Assembly: GCA_900317745.1 (NCBI GenBank)
Contig: ONHW01000016.1
Span: 18,031 to 82,030 of the forward strand
Length of the DNA stretch: 64,000 nucleotides
Reading direction: 5' to 3'
From: an uncultured Bacteroidales bacterium
GTDB lineage: Bacteria; Bacteroidota; Bacteroidia; Bacteroidales; Paludibacteraceae
Positions within the stretch are counted from its first letter, which is position 1. Every line of letters begins with the position of its first letter. Shown piece after piece: positions 25,049 through 34,751 of the stretch. The position numbers and the translations under genes were made by a program. The notes under the pieces were generated by a model. That model was not told the DNA's origin and ran no database searches. It saw only the letters and a program-made list of their open reading frames with translations.

Positions 25049-27808
25049 TTACTTGATGAACTGCAGTTCGACGCGGCGGTTCATTTGCTTGCCTTCGACT
25101 GTCTCGTTGTCGGAAATCGGGCGGGTTGCGCCGTAGCCTTTGGCAACGAGCAGTGCAGCGTCACAACCTTGCTTAATCAGGAAGGTGCGCACGGATTCAG
25201 CACGCTGGCGGGAGAGAACCATGTTCTTTTTGGGATCACCTGAAGAGTCGGTGTGACCGCTGATCTCAACGCGCAGATTTTTAGCCTTGATGATCTCGGC
25301 AACACGCATAAGTTCGTTCTCCGACTGCGGCAACAACTCGTACTCGTTGACAGGGAAGAACAGGTTGTTGACCTGCACAGCCATACCTTGCTCAATCATC
25401 TGTTTGTATGAAGTAAGTTGGATATTCTTCTCGATACTGATGAATGTCTTTTGCTCGCGCAGGTCAATGTTGTTTGACAGCGGGAAGTAACGCTCGTCGT
25501 CAATATAGTAACCATAATTTTTCCCAAGCGGCATAACGAGGTAGAATGTGCCGTCGTTCGGGTCTGTCTGCAACTGACCGATACTTTCGTGCGTGTCGAG
25601 GTCTTCCCAGCGAATGGTGACATCAGCGGTTTTTCCTGTTTCGTCACGCACGACACCTGATATGGTTGCTACAGCATTTGGTCGCATGCTCCATGGCAAC
25701 TCTAGCGTGTATAAGTCATCGCCATTGGAGTAGTAAGCTGTGCTGCCGTCGGTGCTGATCTTGTATCCCCATTCCTGTCGCGGTGAATTGATTAGTGCTC
25801 CGAGGTTGACCGGTGTAGACCACTCCGTCCATGAGTCATCGCGCAGACGGGTAGTCTTGAATACATCCAAGTCGCCCAGATTGCTATGGCGGTCGGAACT
25901 GAAATACATGGTTCGCATATCTGGGTGCAGGAACGGCTTACGTTCCAGACCCGGAGTGTTGATAGTAGGACCAAGATCAATAGGTTCGCCCCAGTTGCCG
26001 TTTTCATCCATGACGGAAACGAAAAGGTTAACGGATGTTCCTACTTCGTTCTCCACCTGCTTGAGCGCCGAGAAGAGCATAGCACGCCCGTCGCTACTGA
26101 TCATAGCGTCACTCTGCCAAGTAGATATATTGATGTTATCCGGCAGTGTGACCGGGCGTGACCAACCTCCAGACGTCTTGGAAGTGGAGTAGAGCAAGCC
26201 GTTGCGGAAGAAGATCAACTGTGTACCGTCAGCTGAAACCGACTGCATAGCCTCGTTGGTCGCCGGCGTGTTGAGTTCTGATACAGGCGTAGCCTGCGTC
26301 CAACCGCGGGAACGTCGGGTGGACGTATAAATATCTTCGCTGTTGCCGGATGCCTTGTCGAATACAACTCGCACAAAGTATATCGTTTTGCCATCGGCGG
26401 TCATGACTGGCGAATATTCTTTCTGCGTGGTATTGATAGAATCAGAGAGAACTTCGGGAGTCAACTCCTTCTGCAAACCTTGTTCCAGCGCAGCTATCAA
26501 TCCTTGGTAGTCTGGATCGTTGCCAAAGGCTTCCGCAAAAGGCCGTACCGTCTGCAAAGCCATCTCTGCGTCTTGACGGACAAGATAATTTGAAATGAGA
26601 GATAGCATCCACTCATACGCTACGCGATAAGGCGCAGCCAGTTTGATAAGTGCCTGCCATCCGTTGTCCGTGGTCATAACTGTGTTGTATTGCGATACAA
26701 TCTTTTTGTCATGCGCAGCCAGTTCTGTGAATTGCGGATGCGGGTACTGGTCATGGAATTTGGTTATGTCGGAAACATTGCCTGTGCTGCAATAGATGAC
26801 ATGCAGCAGCATCCATGCCGAGTCCTTGATGTCCTGACTCGTTCCGTTCTGATAGGTCAATAGTGCAGCGGGTGCACTGTGCCTGTCGCGGGCAATCTTT
26901 AGGATAGCGTAATAGAGTTTGCGTTGCTCCATCTGATCTTTGCGTCCGGCGACTTTATTTTTGAGTGCCACCCAATCTCCTTCGCGGATGTAAGAGGCGT
27001 ATTTGTCTTCGGCTTGCAGAGCGAGTTGCCGGCGCGCGTAGGGACTTTCCGGATAGTTGCTGACATATTCAGCCAAGGCCTCTTCCGTGCCAACAGCCTG
27101 TGCTTTGCTCAGAGCCAGAGAATACACACTTTGCCGAGCCTGAGGTACCTCTTCGGCGTCGGGGTATTGGTCAATAAATGTATTGTATGCCAACAAGGTG
27201 TTTTTGCTCTGCGCGTCAGCGTATGCAAGAGCATTACGCCGGCGTACCGCCTCTTTTGCGTCTTGACCATTCGGGTGCTGCTCAAGGAAAAACTCATACG
27301 ATCCGATAGTGTTTCTGTCAGCAGCCTGCTCAAAGGCTATATGGCTCAAGTGCTCTTTCGCCTGACGTTGTAACGATGGCACGGCTCGAGGATAAGACTT
27401 GAGGAAATCGTTGTATGCTTCCTCGGTATCAATTACCTCGGCATCCTTGAGCGCAAGGGCACAAATCTCGTGAATGGTTGTGTTTAGCAGATCCTTGGTT
27501 AACCCTTTGGCAATGAGTTTATCTTGTGCATCCGGCTGAAGGCGGAGGAACTTGGCTTTGCAGTCGTTGATATACTTGTATGCATTGGGTATATCTCTGC
27601 CGCTAAATTCTGCCAAAGAATAGAGTTTGGCAGCCGAATAGAGGTATGGCACATCTGCTGGATCTTTGGTTAAGCGCTTGTCAATATCCTTTTGTGCGGC
27701 TTCGTAGTTGCCCTTCAATACTTGTTTTAATATCGGATACTCATACTCCTGAGCTTGAAGCATGCACGCAAATAATAGTGCGATAATAGAAAGTGTAAAG
27801 TTCTTCAT
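25049..27808 (-). CDS. TPR-PD40-OmpA protein with PorE-like architecture
   Basis: 919 residues with a signal peptide (ending MLQAQ). The N-terminal half is TPR-like helical (repeats such as ALAYADAQSKNTLLAYN). Residues about 450-720 contain PD40/beta-propeller repeats (SADGTQLIFFRN, ISSDGRAMLFSA, HPDMRTMYFSSD). Next is a short carboxypeptidase-regulatory-like domain (ISGVVRDETGKTADV) and an OmpA domain (SGHTDSSGDPKKNMVLS, NRRVELQF). This order is that of PorE, a periplasmic T9SS component that binds peptidoglycan. It fits with the PorW/SprE homologue at 42902. Many Bacteroidota have several proteins with this architecture, so PorE itself is not certain. Confidence 0.75.
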   Translation of the reverse strand: MKNFTLSIIALLFACMLQAQEYEYPILKQVLKGNYEAAQKDIDKRLTKDPADVPYLYSAAKLYSLAEFSGRDIPNAYKYINDCKAKFLRLQPDAQDKLIAKGLTKDLLNTTIHEICALALKDAEVIDTEEAYNDFLKSYPRAVPSLQRQAKEHLSHIAFEQAADRNTIGSYEFFLEQHPNGQDAKEAVRRRNALAYADAQSKNTLLAYNTFIDQYPDAEEVPQARQSVYSLALSKAQAVGTEEALAEYVSNYPESPYARRQLALQAEDKYASYIREGDWVALKNKVAGRKDQMEQRKLYYAILKIARDRHSAPAALLTYQNGTSQDIKDSAWMLLHVIYCSTGNVSDITKFHDQYPHPQFTELAAHDKKIVSQYNTVMTTDNGWQALIKLAAPYRVAYEWMLSLISNYLVRQDAEMALQTVRPFAEAFGNDPDYQGLIAALEQGLQKELTPEVLSDSINTTQKEYSPVMTADGKTIYFVRVVFDKASGNSEDIYTSTRRSRGWTQATPVSELNTPATNEAMQSVSADGTQLIFFRNGLLYSTSKTSGGWSRPVTLPDNINISTWQSDAMISSDGRAMLFSALKQVENEVGTSVNLFVSVMDENGNWGEPIDLGPTINTPGLERKPFLHPDMRTMYFSSDRHSNLGDLDVFKTTRLRDDSWTEWSTPVNLGALINSPRQEWGYKISTDGSTAYYSNGDDLYTLELPWSMRPNAVATISGVVRDETGKTADVTIRWEDLDTHESIGQLQTDPNDGTFYLVMPLGKNYGYYIDDERYFPLSNNIDLREQKTFISIEKNIQLTSYKQMIEQGMAVQVNNLFFPVNEYELLPQSENELMRVAEIIKAKNLRVEISGHTDSSGDPKKNMVLSRQRAESVRTFLIKQGCDAALLVAKGYGATRPISDNETVEGKQMNRRVELQFIK

Positions 27809-27840
27809 AAGTGCAATGGTTTTACGGGTTATTTGCGTTA

Positions 27841-28812
27841 TTAGAAATTATCGTCCCAGAAAATCTTCTTAAGGAATCGACACAGGTAATTTTGCCAGTT
27901 CTGCCATGTATGTCCGCCTGTACTTTCGTAATAGGTGTACTCAAAATGATTGGTATCCAGCCACAGCCGATAATCTTGCATCTGAGCGTAGAGAAAGTCG
28001 TCACACCCCATACCAATCCAGTACATGGGCGGTGCGGAAGCCATGTGACGCATTTCTTCCATCCAGTTGCTGTAGGCAGGCGACTTATATTCAATCTGAT
28101 AGTCGAATCCTGTGGTGTGGTACTGCGAGTCGTATTCGGGAGATACCTCCTCGTTGCCTTGCTGCGGAATAATTACAGCCGAGAATAAGCCGATGTAAGC
28201 AAACTGATCGCGCAGATAATGGGCTACATGCATGGTGTGGAATCCGCCCATCGATAATCCTGCAATTGCCTTGTGTGCTGGATCGGTTGCGATGGAGTAG
28301 CGAGATTCGGCAGCATCCATAAACTCGCGGAAATGCTCCTCCCAGTAGCCGGACATCTCATAACTTTTCTCCTGATCATCGGTGAGCTTTCGCCAATGTG
28401 CACTGCCCTTGGATGTGTCAAACTTCTCACCGGCAGGTGTGACATTGGGTGCTTCCATCAACTGATAGCGCTCATCGGGAGGTATACTGCCCAGAAAATT
28501 GTCGGGCATAATTATTACCATCTCCTTGACTTGCCCTGCCAGTAATAGCATATTCATCAGCCGCAGCAGGTCGCCTTGTACTGTCCAATCATCTTCCGAA
28601 CCGTACATGCCATGTTGCAGATACAGAATGGGGAAGACTATCTTGCTTGAATTCACACGTTCAGCATATTTGTATGGCAGATATATCCGGCAAGGTACAC
28701 CAAGCAGCGTGTCGCGTTCAATCGTGCCGACGCTGACGGATGCGTAAGCCGTGTAACCTGACGAAATGCAGAACAGGGCTATCAGGGATAGCAGGAGAGA
28801 GGTGCGTTTCAT
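27841..28812 (-). CDS. Secreted alpha/beta-hydrolase esterase
   Basis: 323 residues with a signal peptide (ending TAYA). It is an esterase of the feruloyl esterase/esterase D-like type: oxyanion region LYLQHGMYG, nucleophile elbow GLSMGGF (S187), and a His near the end in TGGHTWQNW. Such enzymes remove acyl groups from polysaccharides or other esters; the substrate cannot be told from sequence. It lies 5 bases after topoisomerase IV A on the same strand, so it may be cotranscribed. Confidence 0.8.
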   Translation of the reverse strand: MKRTSLLLSLIALFCISSGYTAYASVSVGTIERDTLLGVPCRIYLPYKYAERVNSSKIVFPILYLQHGMYGSEDDWTVQGDLLRLMNMLLLAGQVKEMVIIMPDNFLGSIPPDERYQLMEAPNVTPAGEKFDTSKGSAHWRKLTDDQEKSYEMSGYWEEHFREFMDAAESRYSIATDPAHKAIAGLSMGGFHTMHVAHYLRDQFAYIGLFSAVIIPQQGNEEVSPEYDSQYHTTGFDYQIEYKSPAYSNWMEEMRHMASAPPMYWIGMGCDDFLYAQMQDYRLWLDTNHFEYTYYESTGGHTWQNWQNYLCRFLKKIFWDDNF

Positions 28813-28817
28813 ACTAA

Positions 28818-31463
28818 TTACAAATCAAGTGACAGTTGAACATCCGATTCGCCGTTCGTTATGGTAAACGGGATGCTTGAGGGAGAGTCGTCAGCAGCGT
28901 CCTTTGCACCAGCAGATGGTGCATCCGTGGCACCCGGCGTGCTCACCTCCGGCTGATCCGGTGTGTCAGGTGTTTCCGGCTCAGGTTCGGGCTCCGGTGG
29001 CTCGGGAGTGATGTCAATGATGTTGGCAATGTCGTAGTTGCTTAGACGTTTGCCGCGTGCCTTTGCCGACTTGACATCGATAAAGTCCGCCATTATTACA
29101 TCCTGTGCGGGACGGTTGGCATCGGTGAACTGCAATTGGAACGCTGCCTCTTCGCGGTCGGAAAGAATGATTATTTTGTGCCCTTGAGCCTCGCCCAGTA
29201 AGGACTGAGGTTTGGCTAATGCATCCGACAGGGTAAAACGTTTGCCGTAATAGAATTGCAACTCATCATTCCACATTGCCAATGACCAGACCTTATCCGG
29301 TTGCCACTTCTCGATGCGCAGGATATTGTTGTCGAAGTGCGCTGTGGGATCGAAGTTGTTGAGGTAATAGTTGCCTTCGGTAGTGATAACAAGTATGCGG
29401 TCGTCATCATCGAACTCGCCGAGGTAAGTGCCTTGCTCGTCGTAATTGACACGCAGCACATCGGCATCGAACCACACTTTGCGTCCGCCCAGTGTAGAGT
29501 GACCTTTCTGCTTGAGGGTGATTGATTTGACTTCGAACTTGGTCAGCACGTTACCCATTGCTCCACGGTTCTTGACAGCCAACTCTGACAGATCCTTGAG
29601 CACTTCCACTTTCTTGAGGTGCAGTTGCGGCTTCAGGGCTACGCGGATAATCTCTGCTTCGCCGTTGGGGTTAGCGGTGAAATACACAACTTTCGACCCC
29701 GGTTTGCCTTGCGTAAGATCGTACTCCTTGTCACGCGCCACGCCTGTTACGTGGAAACGCTTCATGTAGTATATTCCGCCTTTGCCATCGCGGTACACTA
29801 CGTTGTAGATGGTGCGGACGTCGTCTTTCTTGAAGATGGCGATGTGCAGAATATCCGTACCGATGAACAACTTTTCCGCCACGCGCATGATCTTGTATTT
29901 GCCATCGCGGTGGAAGACGATGATATCGTCGATATCCGAACAATTGAACAGGAACTCGTCTTTCTTCAAGCCTGTGCCCACAAAACCGTCAGCGTAGTTG
30001 ATGTACAACTTCTCGTTGGCCTCAACAACGGTCTTAACATTGATATTGGCAAAGTTGCGAACCTCGGTCTTGCGCGGATAGCGGCTGCCGTACTTCTGCT
30101 TGAGCATCTCAAACCATGCAATCGTATATTCGGTCAGATGGTTGAGGTCGTGTATGGTTGCCTTGATCTTTTTCTCCAGATCCTTCATCAGTTCGTCAGC
30201 CTTCTTGGTATCGAACTTGGTGATGCGGATCATGCGGATATCAAACAGGCGTTCAATATCTTCGGTGCGCACTTCGCGAATCAGTTTCGCCTTGAACGGC
30301 TCCAAAGCACCGTCCACAAACTGAATCAGTTTTTCTTTGCTTGACGCTTGCTCGTAGCCTTGCTCCTTGTAGATGCGGTTCTCGATGAAGATCTTCTCCA
30401 GCGAGGTATAGAAATACTGCTCTTCCAGTTCTGCTTTCTGGATCTCCAACTCCTGGCGCAGCAGGTCTTTGGTGTTGTCCGTAGAAAGTTTGAGCAGGGT
30501 AGATACGTTGGTGAAGATTGGCTTTTTGTCCTGAATGACGCAGCAGTTAGGCGAGATGGACACCTCGCAATCGGTGAACGCATAGAGCGCATCGATCGTC
30601 TTGTCGGACGATGCACCCGGAGCGAGTTGTACAACTATCTTGGCTTCTTCAGCGGTGAAATCATCAACTTTCTTGATCTTTATCTTTCCGCGCTCCTGCG
30701 CTTTCAGGATCGTGTCAATGATTTTCGACGTCGTTGTTCCGTATGGTACCTGACTGATGATCAGTGTCCTGTTGTCGTCCGCCTTGCTGATGTGCGAACG
30801 AATCTTGATAACACCGCCACGCTCCCCGTCGTTATAACGGCTGACATCCACTTCTCCGCCTGTGGGGAAGTCAGGGTACAAGGTAAATTCTTCACCGCGC
30901 AGATAGGCGAGTGAGGCATCGCACAGTTCTACGAAGTTGTGTGGCAGAATCTTCGAATTCAGACCGACAGCAATACCTTCCACACCTTGTGCCAGCAGCA
31001 GCGGGAACTTGACAGGCAGGTGTACGGGTTCCTTCTTCCTGCCATCGTAGGAAGCCATCCAGTGCGTTGTCTTGGGGTTGAAGACCGTCTCAAGTGCGAA
31101 CTTTGACAAGCGCGCCTCGATGTAACGCGGAGCGGCTGCACCGTCACCTGTGAGGATGTTACCCCAGTTTCCCTGACAGTCAATCAGCAAATCTTTCTGC
31201 CCGAGTTGTACCAAAGCATCGCCGATAGATGCATCACCGTGAGGGTGATATTGCATCGTTTGGCCGACAATGTTCGCTACCTTGTTGTACTTGCCGTCAT
31301 CCACTGCTTTCATCGCATGCAGGATACGGCGCTGAACGGGCTTCAAACCGTCCTCTATCGCAGGAACGGCTCGCTCAAGAATGACATACGAAGCATAGTC
31401 CAGAAACCAGTCCTGGTACATGCCTGTCAGATGATATTTGATTGCGTCGCTGAAGTCAGCCAT
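28818..31463 (-). CDS. parC: DNA topoisomerase IV subunit A (gyrase A family)
   Basis: 881 residues. The N-terminal breakage-reunion domain shows GLKPVQRRILHAM, the HPHGDASIGDAL quinolone-region segment, and the catalytic Tyr Y114 in APRYIEARLS. The C-terminal region is a beta-pinwheel-like domain, followed by a Pro/Glu-rich acidic tail. With the B subunit, which is not in this window, it decatenates chromosomes. Lack of a full GyrA-type C-terminal repeat set and its similarity to Bacteroidota ParC favour topoisomerase IV over gyrase. Confidence 0.88.
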   Translation of the reverse strand: MADFSDAIKYHLTGMYQDWFLDYASYVILERAVPAIEDGLKPVQRRILHAMKAVDDGKYNKVANIVGQTMQYHPHGDASIGDALVQLGQKDLLIDCQGNWGNILTGDGAAAPRYIEARLSKFALETVFNPKTTHWMASYDGRKKEPVHLPVKFPLLLAQGVEGIAVGLNSKILPHNFVELCDASLAYLRGEEFTLYPDFPTGGEVDVSRYNDGERGGVIKIRSHISKADDNRTLIISQVPYGTTTSKIIDTILKAQERGKIKIKKVDDFTAEEAKIVVQLAPGASSDKTIDALYAFTDCEVSISPNCCVIQDKKPIFTNVSTLLKLSTDNTKDLLRQELEIQKAELEEQYFYTSLEKIFIENRIYKEQGYEQASSKEKLIQFVDGALEPFKAKLIREVRTEDIERLFDIRMIRITKFDTKKADELMKDLEKKIKATIHDLNHLTEYTIAWFEMLKQKYGSRYPRKTEVRNFANINVKTVVEANEKLYINYADGFVGTGLKKDEFLFNCSDIDDIIVFHRDGKYKIMRVAEKLFIGTDILHIAIFKKDDVRTIYNVVYRDGKGGIYYMKRFHVTGVARDKEYDLTQGKPGSKVVYFTANPNGEAEIIRVALKPQLHLKKVEVLKDLSELAVKNRGAMGNVLTKFEVKSITLKQKGHSTLGGRKVWFDADVLRVNYDEQGTYLGEFDDDDRILVITTEGNYYLNNFDPTAHFDNNILRIEKWQPDKVWSLAMWNDELQFYYGKRFTLSDALAKPQSLLGEAQGHKIIILSDREEAAFQLQFTDANRPAQDVIMADFIDVKSAKARGKRLSNYDIANIIDITPEPPEPEPEPETPDTPDQPEVSTPGATDAPSAGAKDAADDSPSSIPFTITNGESDVQLSLDL

Positions 31464-31469
31464 GAAGTA

Positions 31470-31637
31470 TTAGTCGAGGCGTTTGTTGAAGATAATGTAA
31501 GCCAGTATACCAACAAACTCCAGAACGAGACTGCTGACGAGCAGTTCGTTGATGGGTTTACTGAAATAGTACACACACAGGCAAACAACTCCGCAAAGGA
31601 AGATAATCAATCCGAGATTTTTAAGTAATGAATTCAT
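31470..31637 (-). CDS. 55-residue two-helix membrane protein
   Basis: Reads MNSLLKNLGLIIFLCGVVCL, then a KPINELLV turn and a second hydrophobic helix ending YIIFNKRLD. Stop and start flank it cleanly, and it lies 6 bases upstream of parC and 43 bases downstream of a good minus-strand promoter. Small proteins of this layout are, from memory, common and unstudied in Bacteroidales. Function unknown; an inner-membrane location is inferred. Confidence 0.75.
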   Translation of the reverse strand: MNSLLKNLGLIIFLCGVVCLCVYYFSKPINELLVSSLVLEFVGILAYIIFNKRLD

Positions 31638-31679
31638 ATATTTATAGATTTAAGAATTTCCAAAAATTCGATTTGCGTG

Positions 31680-31711
31680 CAAAGTTACAAAAAAAAAATG
31701 ACATTTGCAAA
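31680..31711 (-). promoter_or_regulatory. Minus-strand promoter of the 55-residue protein/parC operon
   Basis: On the minus strand TTTG (31711-31708) and TAACTTTG (31687-31680) are separated by exactly 20 bases, matching the Bacteroidota -33/-7 pattern. The start codon is at 31637. Confidence 0.75.
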
Positions 31712-31763
31712 TAAAAATTAGCCAAATTGCAAAATTTGTCACATCCGTAGTGCCAAATGGCAA

Positions 31764-32846
31764 TTATATAGCCCTGAATTTGCCTCCCGGAAATGATTTT
31801 ACACGTTTTTTCATTTCCAATGTCATAAGGTGAGTAATGATTTCCGAGTAGGGTATATCCGTCTCCTCGGCAATGTCGTTGACGAGCAGTCCGTCTTCCG
31901 CCTCACGCAAGAGGTGCAGGAGCATTTTTTCGTTGTCGTTGAGGTCGCTTTCGTCTTCTGCTTCCAATCCTTGCAATGTGGTTTGCACCGGATGTTGCGC
32001 TGTGGTCCACATCATTGCCTCAATCAGGTCCTCGGGCTTTTGCAGCAGCGTTGCTTTCTGGTCGCGTATCAGTTCGTTGCACCCGGCAGAGCAGTCATCG
32101 CTCACCCGTCCGGGTACGGCAAACACGGGACGATTGTAGTCAAATGCCATCGAAGCCGTGATGAGCGAGCCGCCGCGAGCACGGGATTCGACTACTATGG
32201 TGCAGTCCGATAAGCCGGCAATGATCCGGTTGCGCGCTACAAAATGATTACGCTCAGGCGTATTGCCGGACATGTACTCCGTTATGATACCGCCGTTCTC
32301 CAAGGCGCGGATGGCGTCCGGGCGATGGTAGGCCGGATAAATCCTGTCCAAACCGTGCGCGGGGATAATCAGGGTAGGAATACCTGCTTCAATTGCTGCG
32401 CGGTGCGCTGCGATATCAATCCCGTAAGCCAAACCGGACACAATGGTTAACTTGGACAACTGATCCGCTAACCGGAGGACAATCTCCCGCGTGGTTATTT
32501 TGCCGAGTTCGGAGGCTTGCCGAGTGCCTACTATTGATACGAAATGTCCGTCGGTGAGGTTGATGTTTCCCTTGGCGTAAAGCAACACCGGTGCATCCGG
32601 GCATTGTGCCAACCGTTGCGGATAATCGCTGTCGTGAAGGTAATAGGTGGCAATATGGTGTTTGTCAACAAATTCCAATTCCTGTTGTGCCCGTTGCCAG
32701 GCAGCACTCTTACCCGGCAGGCTGATTCTCTCCCACGCCTCTTCCGGGTTGGGATAACGCTGTAATACTTCGCGTGCCAAACGCAGTCGGCCTTCGTACA
32801 GACCGGTTATGGCAATCACATAAGGTAACTTGTCAAACGAAATCAT
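31764..32846 (-). CDS. dprA: DNA-processing protein DprA/Smf
   Basis: 360 residues. The Rossmann-like core has SIVGTRQASELGK, VSGLAYGIDIAAHR, RNRIIAGLSD and GGSLITASMA, the family signatures. The last ~60 residues form a winged-helix-like domain. DprA loads RecA on incoming single-stranded DNA in natural transformation. Its start overlaps the VanZ-like gene stop by 4 bases. A palindrome TGCCAAATGGCA (31751-31762) lies just after its stop. Confidence 0.93.
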   Translation of the reverse strand: MISFDKLPYVIAITGLYEGRLRLAREVLQRYPNPEEAWERISLPGKSAAWQRAQQELEFVDKHHIATYYLHDSDYPQRLAQCPDAPVLLYAKGNINLTDGHFVSIVGTRQASELGKITTREIVLRLADQLSKLTIVSGLAYGIDIAAHRAAIEAGIPTLIIPAHGLDRIYPAYHRPDAIRALENGGIITEYMSGNTPERNHFVARNRIIAGLSDCTIVVESRARGGSLITASMAFDYNRPVFAVPGRVSDDCSAGCNELIRDQKATLLQKPEDLIEAMMWTTAQHPVQTTLQGLEAEDESDLNDNEKMLLHLLREAEDGLLVNDIAEETDIPYSEIITHLMTLEMKKRVKSFPGGKFRAI

Positions 32847-33268
32847 TGTGCAGAGGTCGGAAGGTTTGTCTTGTGAATAAAATAGTATGAGGCGAACAGT
32901 CCTACACCGACTATCGTTCCGATGGCGTCTGCCACCCAGTCAAGCCATTCGCACCTGCGCGGTGGAAAATAGTATTGTGCCCACTCCATCATGCCTCCGT
33001 ATATCAGAGGCAGCAACAATGCTATTGCAAACAGTGCTGTTGCGCTCAATCGTGCACGATAACCATCAAAGGAAAGACACAAAGCCAGAACCATGTAAGC
33101 CAGCATGTGTCCCCATTTGTCAGCTAAAGGTATGTCCTCCATCACGGTAAAAGGCACTTGCTTGATCAGGCTCAGGTACGTTATGCCTATCAGCACAAGC
33201 AGCGATGGCAGGTAGTGCCACCGCCGCCTATGCGTACAGGACGTATTAAAACGAGGCATCAATGCCAT
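32843..33268 (-). CDS. VanZ-like membrane protein
   Basis: 141 residues if started at ATG 33268, 11 bases after the upp stop; an earlier in-frame start would lie inside upp. About four hydrophobic segments, with DKWGHMLAYMVLAL and EWAQYYFPPRRCEWLDWVAD, typical of VanZ-like proteins. Role unknown in most bacteria. Its stop overlaps dprA (ATGA). Confidence 0.8.
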   Translation of the reverse strand: MALMPRFNTSCTHRRRWHYLPSLLVLIGITYLSLIKQVPFTVMEDIPLADKWGHMLAYMVLALCLSFDGYRARLSATALFAIALLLPLIYGGMMEWAQYYFPPRRCEWLDWVADAIGTIVGVGLFASYYFIHKTNLPTSAQ

Positions 33269-33278
33269 ATACGATGTA

Positions 33279-33965
33279 TCAGTTGCGGTCGGATAGGTGA
33301 ATCTTGATTCCGTAGCACAAATCGCCGGCATCTCCAAGACCGGGAACGATGTATTTCTTTTCGTTCAAGACGGGGTCTATCGCTGCGCACCAAAGGGTCA
33401 CATCCGGGCTGTCGTTGAGCGACTGACGCAAACAATCGATAGCCTGCGGCGTACCGATAGTGCAGCATAAATGCGTGTGTTTCGGTTTGCCGTGGCGAAG
33501 CAGTGCAAGATAACCAACCTCCATCGACATGCCGGTAGCCAACATCGGGTCAGCTATAATAAGTGTCTTGCCTTCAATCGACGGAGCTGCCATATACTCG
33601 GCGACAATCTCCAGCTCCTGCTTGCCGTCCACTACACGTCCGGCACGGCGGTAAGCTGACAGAAAAGCATTCTCGGCACGGTCGAAGATGTTCAGAAATC
33701 CCTGGTGCAAAGGCAGTCCTGCGCGCAGAATAGTACCAAGCACGATAGAGTCCGTAATCTGCGGAACGCTGGCGACGCCGAGCGGAGTGGTTACGTCCTT
33801 GGCTTCATAATGGAGAGTCTTGCTGACCTCTACAGCCATTATCTCACCTATACGCTCGATGTTTCTGCGGAATCGCAACGGGTCTTGCTGGATTGTTACA
33901 TCGCGAATCTCGCTCAGAAACTGGTGAAGAATGCTGTTGTTCTCCGATAGGTTGATAACTTGCAT
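33279..33965 (-). CDS. upp: Uracil phosphoribosyltransferase
   Basis: 228 residues, slightly longer than the usual ~210 at the N-terminus. The PRPP loop LIIADPMLATGMSM and the C-terminal GLGDAGDLCYGIK uracil-binding segment identify it. It makes UMP from uracil and PRPP for pyrimidine salvage. It lies 5 bases after the coiled-coil protein gene in the same operon. Confidence 0.92.
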   Translation of the reverse strand: MQVINLSENNSILHQFLSEIRDVTIQQDPLRFRRNIERIGEIMAVEVSKTLHYEAKDVTTPLGVASVPQITDSIVLGTILRAGLPLHQGFLNIFDRAENAFLSAYRRAGRVVDGKQELEIVAEYMAAPSIEGKTLIIADPMLATGMSMEVGYLALLRHGKPKHTHLCCTIGTPQAIDCLRQSLNDSPDVTLWCAAIDPVLNEKKYIVPGLGDAGDLCYGIKIHLSDRN

Positions 33966-33970
33966 AGCAA

Positions 33971-34609
33971 TTACTTTTGAGCTTTTACGTTCTTTGTCTC
34001 AGCCTTGATAATATCTCGGCGTTGTTTCAGAGTGGCCTCCATCTGCTTGATGTCGGTCTCTTTGTTTGTCAGCTCGTTGCTCAGAACCATCAGGTCGGTA
34101 CGCATCTGTTGAAGTTGTACCGGCTGGTTGGCGAGTTGCGTTTGGCGCGAGGTGGTTGCATTGATGGCTGCGTCAAGGGCGCGGCGTTGCTCCTGAAGGA
34201 TGTCAACGGCTTTGTTGCGAATCTCCGTGCTCAGCTGAGTGGCTGCATTAACGGTGCGCAGTTGTTTCTCCGAGTTGTCCTTCAACTTCTTGAACTCGTC
34301 CAGCTCTTTCTGTGACAGCGTTTGCAGGTTCTTGAACGAAGCCTCAGCCTTTGTAACATAACCCGACATGTTTTTGTAATACTCCTTTTCTGTCTTGAGC
34401 TGTTCCTGGGCTTCTTTCAGCACCTTGGTGTCGTCTTTCAGCAGTTTGTCCAGACGCTGAAGCTCCAGCAGGTAAGACTGACCCTGATAAATAGAGCGGA
34501 GCGTGTCAAGGTTGAATTCCGTCAAATGAATGTTGAGCGGAGCAACATGTTGTGCGGACATTGACACAGTCAGCATAACGAAGAAAGCAAAAATGATTGA
34601 CTTTTTCAT
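33971..34609 (-). CDS. Secreted coiled-coil protein of unknown function
   Basis: 212 residues with a signal peptide ending SMSAQ. The rest is almost entirely alpha-helical and rich in Lys, Glu and Gln with heptad spacing (LQRLDKLLKDDTKVLKEAQE), ending in KNVKAQK. No named domain is recognised. It is probably periplasmic. It is the first gene after the promoter at 34675-34706. Confidence 0.7.
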   Translation of the reverse strand: MKKSIIFAFFVMLTVSMSAQHVAPLNIHLTEFNLDTLRSIYQGQSYLLELQRLDKLLKDDTKVLKEAQEQLKTEKEYYKNMSGYVTKAEASFKNLQTLSQKELDEFKKLKDNSEKQLRTVNAATQLSTEIRNKAVDILQEQRRALDAAINATTSRQTQLANQPVQLQQMRTDLMVLSNELTNKETDIKQMEATLKQRRDIIKAETKNVKAQK

Positions 34610-34674
34610 AATAATTGGTATTTAAAAGTAGTATTGATTTCGCAGGTTGAACAACAATTTTCATTTTGACGCTG

Positions 34675-34706
34675 CAAAGATACAAAAAAATTTGGTAATT
34701 TGCAAA
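34675..34706 (-). promoter_or_regulatory. Minus-strand promoter of the coiled-coil/upp/dprA operon
   Basis: On the minus strand TTTG (34706-34703), 20 bases, then TATCTTTG (34682-34675). It is interlocked with the plus-strand promoter at 34691-34722: each -33 element lies in the other's spacer. Confidence 0.75.
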
Positions 34707-34722
34707 AAAAATTGTAACTTTG
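34691..34722 (+). promoter_or_regulatory. Plus-strand promoter of the exonuclease-YrdC/sugar transferase genes
   Basis: TTTG (34691-34694), 20 bases, TAACTTTG (34715-34722); start codon at 34752. It overlaps the divergent promoter on the other strand by 16 bases. Confidence 0.75.
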
Positions 34723-34751
34723 TGTGCTTTTATTGATTTTTCCTTAATTTA

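Noticed and set aside
29619-30344. A 241-codon plus-strand open frame inside parC
   Set aside because: It is fully antisense to conserved topoisomerase sequence and shows no known motif.
33269-33337. Longer VanZ-like start at 33337
   Set aside because: It would overlap upp by about 59 bases with sequence unlike a signal or helix; 33268 fits better.
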